DNA of 64,000 nucleotides, taken from contig CALEII010000052.1 in the NCBI GenBank assembly GCA_937876205.1, forward strand, positions 1-64,000, given 5' to 3'. The DNA is from an uncultured Clostridia bacterium. Lineage in GTDB: Bacteria > Bacillota > Clostridia > Oscillospirales > Acutalibacteraceae. The position numbers were made by a program, and so were the translations under genes. Every line of letters starts with the position of its first letter. Position 1 is the stretch's first letter. A model generated the notes under the pieces. That model was given only the letters and a program-made list of their open reading frames with translations, made no database searches and was not told where the DNA came from. Positions 16,950 through 25,455 of this stretch are shown here, piece by piece.

Positions 16950-18755
16950 TTAAACCTTCAGAAGAATGTCTTTTTCGCCGTCTTCTGTGTACATCTGAAG
17001 TTCGTTTATGCCGAATCTGTTCATAACCCTTGTCCAACGGATAACCATATCTGTGTCGTGATTTACGGGCACCCAGCCTGCCTTGAGATAGCTCTTGCAA
17101 GCAGGGATTCTGTGGTCGTCTGTTGTAAGAGTTGCCATTTCAACACCGTTATCATAGAAGTGCTTTTCAGCAATTGCACACAGTATGTTGCCGAGACCTT
17201 TTCCTCTTTCACTGTCTGCAACAGAGACCATATGAACAAGACCTAAGCCTGTGTCAGGATATTTGCGTACTGCAGTTATTGTTGCAACAGGAAGATTTTC
17301 TTCGTTTACAATAAAGAAGCAGTCTTTGTAAACGTCGATTTTTTCCATACAGTTTGTGAATGCTGAATTGTCAGCACCGTAGTTCACAAGACCGTTGTTG
17401 CATATTCTTATCCAGTGGGGAATATCTTCTTCACCCTGATAATTTCTGATTGTGTAGCCCTCGGGAAGTGCAGGGATTTCCTTGTCCTTGGGGAAAACAA
17501 GAAGCTTCAGCTGCTTGTTCTGAGCAGATGCTCTGGGCTTCCATGTCTTCTGATGGCCTTCATAAACCTCCTGAGGGATTTCGGGGTTGCCCTTTGAGTA
17601 TGAGGGGATAAGCATATCGCCTGCGACCTTGGGGTCTGTACATGCAGTATCGTTTCTGAACTGCTCTCTTTCTTCCTTGTTTCTGAAATCGGGGATTGCA
17701 ACGGGAACACCGCCCTGAAGAATTGAACGGTAACCGAGAAGACCGGGAAGGAACATATCAAGTGCTTCATAAACATCAATATAATCAGCGTCTTTGTTGC
17801 CCTTGATAGCTTCAACTGCGTGATACATTGTGTAGAAGTCTGAGTTGCCGTGACCGAATTCCTGAGCAATGTCATCGTATTCGCCCTGAGGCTCATATGA
17901 TTTAACTGCAAAATTGTCGGGATTGTTGAGATAAACTCTGCCGAAATCGCCGTTTTTTGCATCTTCTCTTGCGCTTTCCATTCTGCCGTCTGCGCCGTAA
18001 ACTGAGTACCAGATTGAGTTCTTTGAACAGCCTACACCGTGAAGGCTCTTGATGATTGCACCATTTTCAAGAGTAATCATCTCAACAGCAGCATTACCTG
18101 CCTTTGCACCCATTCTTGCCATTCTTGCATTGAAGGGCATTTCAAAACCTGTAACAGAAACAGGACGAAGACCTGTGATGTGGATAAGGGGACCAATGGA
18201 ATGTGTGCAGTAGAAAGTTGCATACATATTGTTTCTCCAGTGATCAGGATCGCCGAAGGTGATTGTGTCCCAGATGCTCTCGCAGTTGTGCATATATTCG
18301 CCTTCACCGTATTCGAATTCGCCTACGGCACCTGCCTGATAAAGCTTTTTCATTTCATATGTAGCGGGCATATAGCAGTAGTTTTCAGCATATGCGTAAA
18401 TCTTGCCTGACTTCTCAACTGCTTCACACAGCTCAACAGCCTCTTTGAGAGTCTGACAGGGAAGCACTTCACTGATGACGTTAAGACCTTTGTTAAGGCA
18501 CTTTATTGCAAAGGGAGCGTGCTCATTTGCAAAGTTTGCAAGCACAACAGCATCCATATCGTGATTAAGAAATTCATCAAATGATGTGTAGTATGTGATA
18601 GAGTCATCATTAAGCTTGTTTTTTATTCTTTCAATATGGAACTCGGAGTAGTCACAGATTGCAACAAGCTTTGCATTAGCAGCCTTGTTTGCATACTGAA
18701 TCATTGACTGACCTCTGCCGGCACCGAGTACACCGATTTTAATAATATCGCTCAT
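16950..18755 (-). CDS. Gfo/Idh/MocA oxidoreductase fused to a GNAT acetyltransferase
   Basis: ATG 18755 behind AAAGGAA gives 601 aa. The N-terminal part (about 1-370) is a Gfo/Idh/MocA dehydrogenase with the Rossmann motif KIGVLGAGRG and the EVLPCQTLKEA segment of this family. After a linker, the last 170 residues form a GNAT domain with the acetyl-CoA motif ERGKGLGNILCAIAEKHF and a C-terminal ACKSYLKAGW strand-helix. Such a single-chain combination is unusual. A sugar-modifying route (oxidise, then acetylate an amino sugar) is one possibility, but no sugar-nucleotide genes flank it. The substrate is unknown. Confidence 0.87.
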   Translation of the reverse strand: MSDIIKIGVLGAGRGQSMIQYANKAANAKLVAICDYSEFHIERIKNKLNDDSITYYTSFDEFLNHDMDAVVLANFANEHAPFAIKCLNKGLNVISEVLPCQTLKEAVELCEAVEKSGKIYAYAENYCYMPATYEMKKLYQAGAVGEFEYGEGEYMHNCESIWDTITFGDPDHWRNNMYATFYCTHSIGPLIHITGLRPVSVTGFEMPFNARMARMGAKAGNAAVEMITLENGAIIKSLHGVGCSKNSIWYSVYGADGRMESAREDAKNGDFGRVYLNNPDNFAVKSYEPQGEYDDIAQEFGHGNSDFYTMYHAVEAIKGNKDADYIDVYEALDMFLPGLLGYRSILQGGVPVAIPDFRNKEEREQFRNDTACTDPKVAGDMLIPSYSKGNPEIPQEVYEGHQKTWKPRASAQNKQLKLLVFPKDKEIPALPEGYTIRNYQGEEDIPHWIRICNNGLVNYGADNSAFTNCMEKIDVYKDCFFIVNEENLPVATITAVRKYPDTGLGLVHMVSVADSERGKGLGNILCAIAEKHFYDNGVEMATLTTDDHRIPACKSYLKAGWVPVNHDTDMVIRWTRVMNRFGINELQMYTEDGEKDILLKV

Positions 18756-18931
18756 AATAAAAAGTTCCTTTCTTTTTGCTGATAACATTATAACACTCAT
18801 AAAAAAAAGTTCAATATCATTTTGGAAGAAAAGTAGTTTTTAGTTGAAAAATTTTGAAAAAGATTCAAATAACAGATTATTGTTTTTTGTATACAGTCTT
18901 AAGTATAATGTTATCAGAAAGGGTGAAAAAA

Positions 18932-19456
18932 ATGGATATAGCAAAAGTCGGCAATCAGATTGCAATGCTGAGAAAATGCAAAGGCATCACTCAGAATGAC
19001 TTGGGTGAAAGACTTGGAGTATCGTTTCAGGCTGTCAGCAAGTGGGAGAGAGGTGATACGCTTCCTGATACTGCACTTCTGCCTGACCTTGCACAGGTGC
19101 TTGAGACAACGGTTGATTATATCCTTACAGGCGGTGAAAAGGCTGTTTTTAAGGGTAAATCATCTGTCTCTGATATGATAAACGGCTTAAAACACATACC
19201 GCAAGCAGGTGAGTGCCTCGGTAAGGATAATCTGATTTACAGATGTGCAATTGACGGCATTAACAATGCAATGAATACTGATATTGAGGAAAGCTTCAGT
19301 AATGATTACACTTTTGAAGCCTTTGTCGCAGAAACAGTGATTCAGAATCTGAAAAATGGTGCTTATGTGGATGTTACAGATGTTAAAATCAGCTTTAAAT
19401 ATGAGCATTTCAGAAATATCGTGCTTGATTTCTGTGAGAAATACGGAATAAAATAA
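18932..19456 (+). CDS. XRE-family transcriptional regulator
   Basis: ATG 18932 behind AAAGGGTG gives 174 aa. The upstream frame from 18854 is excluded by a TATAAT at 18904-18909, which puts the transcript start near 18916. Residues 5-60 form a Cro/CI helix-turn-helix (ITQNDLGERLGVSFQAVSKWERG). The C-terminal 100 residues are alpha/beta-like with no family I recognise and may sense a ligand. The gene diverges from the Idh-GNAT gene and could regulate it. A terminator hairpin follows immediately. Confidence 0.87.
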   Translation: MDIAKVGNQIAMLRKCKGITQNDLGERLGVSFQAVSKWERGDTLPDTALLPDLAQVLETTVDYILTGGEKAVFKGKSSVSDMINGLKHIPQAGECLGKDNLIYRCAIDGINNAMNTDIEESFSNDYTFEAFVAETVIQNLKNGAYVDVTDVKISFKYEHFRNIVLDFCEKYGIK

Positions 19457-19486
19457 GGAGCCATCGTGGCTCCTTGTAATTTTTTT
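19452..19486 (+). terminator. Terminator after the XRE regulator
   Basis: AAGGAGCCA pairs with TGGCTCCTT around a three-base loop, followed by GTAATTTTTTT. Confidence 0.85.
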
Positions 19487-19489
19487 GCT

Positions 19490-20803
19490 TTATTTTACAA
19501 ATTCGTTATAAATAGCTTCAATTGTCTTGTGATAGTCTTTTTCTTCAACAGCAACAATGATGTTGATTTCACTTGAGCCCTGATCAATCATTCTTACATT
19601 GACCTTTGCGTTTGCAAGGGCTGTGAAAACTCTTGCTGCAGTACCTTCTGTGTTGACCATACCTCTGCCGACGATTGCGATAAGGCAAAGACCTTCAACA
19701 AGTGTGATTGAATCGGGATTTACCTTCTTAACGATATCAGCAGTTATTGAACCCTTGTGTGAGCCGAGAGCATCAGCAGAAACAAGAACGCTCATTGTGT
19801 CAATACCTGAGGGGAGATGCTCGAATGAAACCTTGTGATTTTCAAGAACTTCAAGAACTTTTCTGCCGAAACCGAGCTCAGCATTCATCATATCTTTTTC
19901 AACGTGAATTGCTGTGATACCCTTTTTGCCTGCAATACCTGTGATGACTGTGGGAACATTGTTGCTTGAAGCCTTGTGAACAATCATTGTTCCGGGTGCT
20001 TCGGGCTCGTTTGTGTTTCTGATATTGATGGGTATTCTGGCTTTTCTTACGGGGAAAATTGCTTCGTCGTGAAGAACTGTAGCACCCATATATGAAAGCT
20101 CACGAAGCTCTCTGTAAGTGATTTCGGGAATAGGCTGAGGATTGTCAATGCAACGGGGGTCAGCCATAAGCATACCTGAAACATCAGTCCAGTTTTCATA
20201 GATATCTGCGCTTGCTGCACGGGCAACAATAGAGCCTGTAACGTCTGAGCCGCCTCTTGAGAATGTCTTTATCATACCGTTGGGAGATGCACCGTAGAAG
20301 CCGGGAATAACTGCATATTCGTGGTAGGAGAGAAGACGGCTGAGCTCTTTATCTGTCTTTTCAACATCAAGAAGACCGTTTTCATCAAAGAAAATACCTT
20401 CTTCTGCATCAATGAACTGGAAGCCGAGGAAATTTGCAAGAATTTTTGAGTTGAGGAACTCGCCACGGCTTGCAATGTAGTCCTGACTTGCGTGATGAAG
20501 AATAGCAACCTTGATACCCTGAAGGTCTTCTTCAAGAGAGAAGTCAATACCAAGGTCACGGATAATTCCGTTATATCTTTCTGTGATTTTATCAAATGTT
20601 TCGTCAATGCTCTTCTTGTCTCTTACAAGACGGAAGCACTGAAGAAGCATATCAGTAACCTTAACATCGTGTGTGTCTCTTTTTCCGGGTGCAGAAGCGA
20701 TAACATATCTTCTGCTGGGGTCACTTTTGATAATGTCGGCAACCTTGCGGAACTGGTTTGCGTCAGCAAGTGAAGAACCGCCGAATTTTACTACTTTAAG
20801 CAT
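19490..20803 (-). CDS. lysC: Aspartate kinase
   Basis: This 437-aa monofunctional aspartokinase has VVKFGGSSLAD at the N-terminus, SRGGSDVTGS near residue 188 for nucleotide and aspartate binding, and two C-terminal ACT domains (about 300-437) carrying allosteric sites. It phosphorylates aspartate as the first step to lysine/diaminopimelate, threonine and methionine. No lysine riboswitch is seen in the short leader. A promoter lies 36-64 bp upstream. It is monocistronic here, with no asd or dap gene adjacent. Confidence 0.94.
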   Translation of the reverse strand: MLKVVKFGGSSLADANQFRKVADIIKSDPSRRYVIASAPGKRDTHDVKVTDMLLQCFRLVRDKKSIDETFDKITERYNGIIRDLGIDFSLEEDLQGIKVAILHHASQDYIASRGEFLNSKILANFLGFQFIDAEEGIFFDENGLLDVEKTDKELSRLLSYHEYAVIPGFYGASPNGMIKTFSRGGSDVTGSIVARAASADIYENWTDVSGMLMADPRCIDNPQPIPEITYRELRELSYMGATVLHDEAIFPVRKARIPINIRNTNEPEAPGTMIVHKASSNNVPTVITGIAGKKGITAIHVEKDMMNAELGFGRKVLEVLENHKVSFEHLPSGIDTMSVLVSADALGSHKGSITADIVKKVNPDSITLVEGLCLIAIVGRGMVNTEGTAARVFTALANAKVNVRMIDQGSSEINIIVAVEEKDYHKTIEAIYNEFVK

Positions 20804-20838
20804 ATTCGCACCTCAAATTATATTGATATCCGCATAAT

Positions 20839-20867
20839 ATTATATTAAAATCATTATACTTTTGCAA
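20839..20867 (-). promoter_or_regulatory. Promoter of lysC
   Basis: On the minus strand, TTGCAA (20862-20867) and TATAAT (20839-20844) with a 17-bp spacer. Confidence 0.65.
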
Positions 20868-20929
20868 TAGTAAAAATACAGAATATAAGGGGCTGAACAT
20901 AAAGCATTTTGTGAAATTGGACATTAAAA

Positions 20930-20962
20930 GAATAAAGGGAACGGTTTTGAGCCGTTACCTGA
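20930..20962 (-). terminator. Terminator after the PH/SHOCT gene
   Basis: A stem formed by GGTAACGG and CCGTTCCC, read on the minus strand, is followed by TTTATTCTTTT. Confidence 0.6.
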
Positions 20963-20969
20963 AATAATG

Positions 20970-21506
20970 TTAACTTAATAACTCTTTTTTCTTTGTATCA
21001 AATTCTTCTTGAGTAATAGCGCCTAGATCAAGAAGCTCTTTGAATTTTTTAAGTTCATCTGCATTACTATTTAATGCGGATGATGATTTTCCTTGTCTGT
21101 TGACGATTATTTCGCTTAATATCTTATGTATTTCTTCTGCATTTTTTATATAGAGGAATTTAATTGCTCCTGATGATGTAGCAACAGAAATTCCATTCCA
21201 TAATGTAAGAATACCTACAGCAGAAATAGAATCAATGGGTAAATCGACTCTGGAACCAAAACTTGCTTTTCCGTAAACTCTTTTATTTGTTACACAGATT
21301 GTGCAATTATTGCAATACACAAATAATGTAATTGCAGATACTAACAAAAGACCTCCAAGAATACATAAAGGAATAAGCATATAGTCCTCAGCCATTTCAA
21401 CTGCTACAAAACCTGCGATGAATGATATTATTGAAAGAAATACAACAATGATAGGTATTATTTTGGCACCTTTTGCATTTCCCTTAATTAAGATTTTTTC
21501 TTCCAC
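20970..21506 (-). CDS. Membrane protein with bacterial PH-like and SHOCT domains
   Basis: GTG 21506 has AAAGGG about 10 nt upstream and gives 178 aa; the GTG at 21515 is too close to that site. Two membrane segments (about residues 15-65) are followed by a PH-like segment containing CVTNKRVYGKASFGSRVDLPIDSI. The C-terminus is a SHOCT motif, ADELKKFKELLDLGAITQEEF, a short helical oligomerisation module. The function is unknown. It follows a lipoprotein gene by about 32 bp and probably shares its transcript, controlled by the divergent XRE regulator. Confidence 0.82.
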   Translation of the reverse strand: MEEKILIKGNAKGAKIIPIIVVFLSIISFIAGFVAVEMAEDYMLIPLCILGGLLLVSAITLFVYCNNCTICVTNKRVYGKASFGSRVDLPIDSISAVGILTLWNGISVATSSGAIKFLYIKNAEEIHKILSEIIVNRQGKSSSALNSNADELKKFKELLDLGAITQEEFDTKKKELLS

Positions 21507-21538
21507 TAAAAACACGCCCTTTCATATTGAAGATATGT

Positions 21539-22156
21539 TTAATTAAAGATATTAGCTGATGCACTTACTTTATAATTATCAGTGTCTTCATCATATATGA
21601 CGGATGCATTTAATTCAAAATCGTGAACTTCAATGTTTCCGTATTTAGTTGATATGCTTACTTTTCCATACTTTGTGTATGTATAATTATCAGTTTTTTC
21701 TTCAGAACTAAATTTAAAGTCTTCAGCTTGTAACCAATCTGCACCATATGCTGTTCCGTATTTTTTTGCAGTTATATCCAAATTAAGTTTTGAAATAGTC
21801 GTCAATCCGTATGAATCAGTATCAAAGTAAGATTTTATTTTTGCAATCATTTCATCGTTAAGAGTATAACCACCTGATTCTAAACTTATGTATTTTGCAA
21901 GTTCATCACTGTTTTCAACTTTTTCTTTTTCATCATATTCTAATGCATTATAAAGTGCATACGCATCGTTGATTTCTTTATATGATGAAGAAGCAGACAG
22001 CGTTGAAATTTGAGCTTCTGCTTTTTTTACTGATTCGCTTTTTCCACAAGAGCAGAAAGACAGAATAGTTGTGAAAATAGCAATTAAGGCAAAAACTTTT
22101 TTTACAACATTTTTTCTGATACGGGCATTGAGATAATTTGATTGTTTGGTTTTCAT
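21539..22156 (-). CDS. Putative lipoprotein of unknown function
   Basis: ATG 22156 behind GGAGG gives 205 aa; the frame upstream of it crosses the operator. A basic N-terminus and one hydrophobic segment end at ILSFCSCGKS, where either Cys could be lipidated. The body is rich in Lys/Glu/Tyr, with an N-terminal helical stretch and a C-terminal beta-rich part. I recognise no family. Its promoter region holds a palindromic operator shared with the divergent XRE gene. Confidence 0.78.
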   Translation of the reverse strand: MKTKQSNYLNARIRKNVVKKVFALIAIFTTILSFCSCGKSESVKKAEAQISTLSASSSYKEINDAYALYNALEYDEKEKVENSDELAKYISLESGGYTLNDEMIAKIKSYFDTDSYGLTTISKLNLDITAKKYGTAYGADWLQAEDFKFSSEEKTDNYTYTKYGKVSISTKYGNIEVHDFELNASVIYDEDTDNYKVSASANIFN

Positions 22157-22191
22157 TGTTATACCTCCAAATATAAAATGTTTAAAATGAA

Positions 22192-22235
22192 ATATCCCAT
22201 ATCGGGATATTTTTATTATACCAATATGGGATAAT
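22192..22235. promoter_or_regulatory. Palindromic operator between the lipoprotein and XRE genes
   Basis: A 19-bp palindrome, ATATCCCATATCGGGATAT (22192-22210, seven-base arms), is followed by a second related copy, ATATGGGATAAT, at 22224-22235 that overlaps a likely -10 (GATAAT) of the XRE gene. This is a typical autoregulatory layout for a small Cro-like repressor. Confidence 0.7.
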
Positions 22236-22254
22236 AAAGTCAAGAGGTGATTTT

Positions 22255-22461
22255 GTGAGATTGAAAGAAATCAGAAAAGCCAAGGGAATATCACAATTAA
22301 AGCTTGCTCTTGAAATGAATACTAACCAGAATACAATCAGCAGATATGAAACAGGCGAGAGAGAACCAGGTCTCGCAGAATTGATTAAAATAGCAGATTA
22401 CTTTGATGTTTCGGTTGATTATCTTCTAGAAAGAACCGATAATCCAAAAATGCAGAAATAG
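22255..22461 (+). CDS. Small Cro/CI-type repressor
   Basis: This 68-aa protein starts at GTG 22255 behind AAGAGGTG. Nearly the whole chain is one helix-turn-helix domain (ISQLKLALEMNTNQNTISRYE) ending in the family sequence FDVSVDYLLERTD. It diverges from the lipoprotein-SHOCT pair, and the shared spacer carries a palindrome with two related sites. It is therefore probably their repressor and its own. Confidence 0.9.
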   Translation: MRLKEIRKAKGISQLKLALEMNTNQNTISRYETGEREPGLAELIKIADYFDVSVDYLLERTDNPKMQK

Positions 22462-22483
22462 AAAATAAGATACAACGAATAAG

Positions 22484-22522
22484 AAAAGGGACTGTAAAAA
22501 AAGATTTTTTTACAGTCCCTTA
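22484..22522. terminator. Bidirectional terminator
   Basis: AAGGGACTGTAAAAAAA pairs with TTTTTTTACAGTCCCTT around a three-base loop. It sits between the convergent XRE and esterase genes and carries T-runs in both directions. Confidence 0.85.
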
Positions 22523-22535
22523 TACTGTTTATTTG

Positions 22536-23420
22536 TTACTTAAGAAATCTGTCAATGTAGCCGAAAAGAAGCTCATCTGCTTTTTTCTTTGCTTCATCAT
22601 CCTTACCAAGGTCGTGGTCTGCGCCGTCGTAAACATTAAGCACATGCTCAACGCCGTACTGTGTAAGAAGTGCATCAAGTGTGACAGCATTTGAGAAAGG
22701 TACAATTGTATCTGCATTGCCGTGATTGATTACAGTGGGTACACAGTCTGCGCTTACATAAGCAATGGGAGAAACGCTGTAAAGTGCTGTCATTGCGCTT
22801 TCCTTGGTGTCATAGGTGAAACGCTGACCGCAAGCCTTTGAAAGAAGATCGCAGATTACGGTTTCATCACCAAGGGCGTTGTTGTGATAAAAGTTGTCGT
22901 CATAGAGGTCTGTGGGACCTGAGTTGCTTATAACTGCAACAGGTGTAACGGGAGCTGTGCTCTTTCTTGCGTATGCATAAAGCAGTGAAAGATGTCCGCC
23001 TGCACTGTCACCTGTAAGAAGAACCTTGTTGATGTTTACACCAACCTCATTACCCTTAGTCTTTATAACTGCAAGAGCATCATCAATATCATCAAGCACA
23101 TCAAGAAGGTCAACATCATCTGAAATATAACGGTAATTCACAGATGCTGTTGCAATACCGAGCTCTGTTGCGCCGTATTCCATACCGCTGACATAGCTTT
23201 CCTTATCACCGGCAATCCAGGCACCACCGTGAATGAAGAGAACAAGACCTAAATCACCCGACGCATCTTCGGGAATGAAGAGGTCAACAACCTGTCTCTC
23301 GTGTGTGCCGTAGGACATATCAAAATACTTCTGACAGTCAGGCTCTGTTCCGCCTAAGCCGAAAAGTCCGAGAAAGAAATTGATGATTGACATAAAGAAT
23401 GCAATAATTTTTTCAAACAT
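22536..23420 (-). CDS. Alpha/beta-hydrolase esterase (HSL/BD-FAE-like)
   Basis: This 294-aa protein starts with a hydrophobic segment (residues 5-23), probably a membrane anchor or uncleaved signal. The oxyanion motif HGGAW lies near residue 64, the nucleophile elbow GDSAGG has Ser139, the acid is in GNADTIVP and the His in DGADHD. It is likely to hydrolyse short acyl or acetyl esters, perhaps on carbohydrates. AAGGAGG precedes ATG 23420. The gene is monocistronic. Confidence 0.88.
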   Translation of the reverse strand: MFEKIIAFFMSIINFFLGLFGLGGTEPDCQKYFDMSYGTHERQVVDLFIPEDASGDLGLVLFIHGGAWIAGDKESYVSGMEYGATELGIATASVNYRYISDDVDLLDVLDDIDDALAVIKTKGNEVGVNINKVLLTGDSAGGHLSLLYAYARKSTAPVTPVAVISNSGPTDLYDDNFYHNNALGDETVICDLLSKACGQRFTYDTKESAMTALYSVSPIAYVSADCVPTVINHGNADTIVPFSNAVTLDALLTQYGVEHVLNVYDGADHDLGKDDEAKKKADELLFGYIDRFLK

Positions 23421-23530
23421 ATTTTTTCCTCCTTAAAGTAAATGGTATTTAATGGCACTTGCCACTGATTTAATGTTAACACAGAATTATAATAATTTCA
23501 AGAAGAAAGTAGGTTGTTATACTATAAAAA

Positions 23531-23574
23531 AGTCGGCAAAATAAATGCAAGATTTTCATTTTATCAAGCCGACA
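23531..23574. repeat. Imperfect inverted repeat upstream of the esterase gene
   Basis: GTCGGC and GCCGAC enclose further matching A/T-rich arms (AAAATAAATG against CATTTTAT). It could be a hairpin or an operator; no function is evident. Confidence 0.4.
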
Positions 23575-23621
23575 GAAATACACAAGTTAATATGAAGTAA
23601 AGCGTGCCTTTAGCAAAATAT

Positions 23622-23686
23622 GCACCGAAGGTGCGCTTCATAGGGCAAAGCCCTGCTTTATTTTTTATGTGCGAAGCACGTTTCAT
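23622..23686. repeat. Three tandem mini-hairpins
   Basis: GCACC-GAA-GGTGC (23622-23634), AGGGC-AAA-GCCCT (23642-23654) and GTGC-GAA-GCAC (23669-23679) each have a three-base loop. Each is followed by a YTTYAT-type spacer (CTTCAT, CTTTAT, TTTCAT). The stems differ while loop and spacer are kept, so this is a structural repeat. Confidence 0.6.
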
Positions 23687-23697
23687 TTACAAAAAGA

Positions 23698-23724
23698 ATA
23701 AGCACTTCCGAAGAAGTGCTTTTC
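23698..23724 (-). terminator. Terminator after tRNA-Thr
   Basis: AAGCACTTC pairs with GAAGTGCTT around a four-base loop and is followed on the minus strand by ATTCTTTTT. Confidence 0.85.
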
Positions 23725-23727
23725 TTT

Positions 23728-23803
23728 TGGAGCTGCTAACCGGATTTGAACCGGTGACCTCATCCTTACCAAGGATGCACTCTACCGACTGAGCTATAGC
23801 AGC
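23728..23803 (-). tRNA. tRNA-Thr (GGT)
   Basis: This 76-nt cloverleaf has a seven-pair acceptor (GCTGCTA/TAGCAGC), D-arm TAGCTCAGTCGGTAGAG, anticodon stem CATCC/GGATG with loop TTGGTAA (anticodon GGT), T-arm GGTTCAAATCC and an encoded CCA. Confidence 0.95.
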
Positions 23804-23827
23804 AGATATTCTGTTTGCAACGCTAAT

Positions 23828-23856
23828 ATTATACACACAGGTGATAATTTTGTCAA
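23828..23856 (-). promoter_or_regulatory. Promoter of tRNA-Thr
   Basis: On the minus strand, TTGACA (23851-23856) and TATAAT (23828-23833) with a 17-bp spacer; both hexamers are perfect. Confidence 0.8.
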
Positions 23857-23947
23857 GTGAATTTTTTTATTTGCTTGAAAAGCTTATTATACTATGTATT
23901 TTGTGTTAATTAAAAAAATGTCTGTACATAATATTACGGGTGATTAA

Positions 23948-25318
23948 ATGGAACGTGAAAAATTCGGTTCTAGAATAGGTTTTATTCTTATTTCTGCAGG
24001 CTGTGCAATCGGACTTGGCAATGTCTGGCGTTTTCCGTCAATGGTCGGGCAGTACGGCGGTGCGGCTTTTATTCTTATTTATTTAATATTTCTTGTCATT
24101 TTCGGTCTTCCCATAATGACAATGGAATTTGCCGTCGGCAGAGCAAGTCAGAAGACAATTGCATCTGCTTTCAGAGCTCTTGAAAAGCCACACACAAAAT
24201 GGCATTTGTTCAGCGGAATCGGCGTAGCAGGTAATTATCTTCTGATGATGTTTTACACTACCGTCACGGGCTGGATGGTTGCTTATTTTGTGAAGATGAT
24301 AAAAGGTGATTTTGTCGGTCAGACGGCTGCGCAGGTTTCAGACCAATTCGGGCGACTGACTGACGAGCCGATTCTCCTTGTGGGATATATGTGTCTTTCT
24401 GTTGTTCTCGGCTTTCTTATCTGTTCACTGGGGCTTGAAAAGGGTGTTGAAAAAATCACAAAAGTGATGATGGTTGCTCTTCTTGCAATTATTTCAATTC
24501 TTGCTGTCAGGGTTGTTATTCTTCCCGGTGCCTCAGAGGGGCTCAGATATTATCTTGTTCCCGATTTTTCAAGAATGGCAGAGCAGGGAATAGGTAATGT
24601 TGTTTTTGCCGCAATGGGGCAGGCATTTTTTACTCTTTCGATAGGTATGGGATCAATGACCGTTTTCGGCAGTTATATCAGCCGTGATAGACGGCTTTTC
24701 GGTGAATCTGTCATTATCTCCGTGCTTGATACATTTGTGGCTTTTGTTGCGGGGCTTGTTGTTATTCCGTCCTGCTTTGCTTTTGAAGTTGACCCGGGAG
24801 CCGGTCCCGGACTTGTGTTTCAGACGCTCCCCAATATCTTCAATCAGATGGCAGGCGGCAGAATCTGGGGTGCACTTTTCTTTTTGTTTATGACTTTTGC
24901 CGCAATGTCAACGGTTATAGGTGTTTTTGAAAATATCGTTGCCTTCGGTATGGAAAAGGGATGGAGCAGAAAGAAGTCAAGCATTATAAATCTTTTTCTC
25001 ATTCTTATTCTTTCACTGCCGTGTGCACTCGGTTTTAATGTGCTTTCAGATTTTCAGCCCTTCGGTGCAGGCAGTAATATAATGGACCTTGAAGATTTTA
25101 TTATTTCAAACAATATTCTTCCTTTTGGCTCTCTTGTGTTTGTTCTTTTCTGCACCGAAAAAAAGTACGGCTGGGGCTGGAAAAGCTTTTTTGCAGAAGC
25201 TAATGCAGGTGAGGGGCTCAGATTGTCTGAAAAAATGCGTATATATTGCTCTTATATCCTTCCTGTTGTCCTCGTGATTTTCTGGATTCAGGGATACATT
25301 TCAAAATTCTTTGCATAA
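23948..25318 (+). CDS. Sodium-dependent transporter of the SNF/NSS family
   Basis: This 456-aa protein has about eleven to twelve membrane segments. The first helix carries the NSS hallmark ISAGCAIGLGNVWRFP, and helix 6 contains AAMGQAFFTLSIGMGSMTVFGSY. NSS proteins import amino acids or amines with Na+ at the cytoplasmic membrane; bacterial examples include LeuT, MhsT and TnaT. The substrate is not predictable. GGGTGA precedes ATG 23948. It is probably monocistronic, with a tandem duplication between it and trkA. Confidence 0.92.
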   Translation: MEREKFGSRIGFILISAGCAIGLGNVWRFPSMVGQYGGAAFILIYLIFLVIFGLPIMTMEFAVGRASQKTIASAFRALEKPHTKWHLFSGIGVAGNYLLMMFYTTVTGWMVAYFVKMIKGDFVGQTAAQVSDQFGRLTDEPILLVGYMCLSVVLGFLICSLGLEKGVEKITKVMMVALLAIISILAVRVVILPGASEGLRYYLVPDFSRMAEQGIGNVVFAAMGQAFFTLSIGMGSMTVFGSYISRDRRLFGESVIISVLDTFVAFVAGLVVIPSCFAFEVDPGAGPGLVFQTLPNIFNQMAGGRIWGALFFLFMTFAAMSTVIGVFENIVAFGMEKGWSRKKSSIINLFLILILSLPCALGFNVLSDFQPFGAGSNIMDLEDFIISNNILPFGSLVFVLFCTEKKYGWGWKSFFAEANAGEGLRLSEKMRIYCSYILPVVLVIFWIQGYISKFFA

Positions 25319-25340
25319 TATTTTTCGGATATTGTATCAT

Positions 25341-25390
25341 TGCAGTATCTGTTTTATTTTAATTTTGCAGTATCTGTTTTATTTTAATTT
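25341..25390. repeat. Perfect 25-bp tandem duplication
   Basis: TGCAGTATCTGTTTTATTTT plus AATTT occurs twice without mismatch (25341-25365 and 25366-25390). Its perfection points to a recent slippage or duplication event in the spacer before trkA. Confidence 0.9.
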
Positions 25391-25455
25391 TCTATTGCAA
25401 AAGACAAATAAAAGTGCTAAACTCTAGGTACTATAATTCATTTTCGGAGATTGTT

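Noticed and set aside
20804..20969. Lysine riboswitch upstream of lysC
   Set aside because: The leader is short, A/T-rich and lacks the lysine aptamer landmarks.
23604..23792. 62-codon plus-strand frame
   Set aside because: It runs through mini-hairpins, a terminator and the antisense of tRNA-Thr; no ribosome-binding site.
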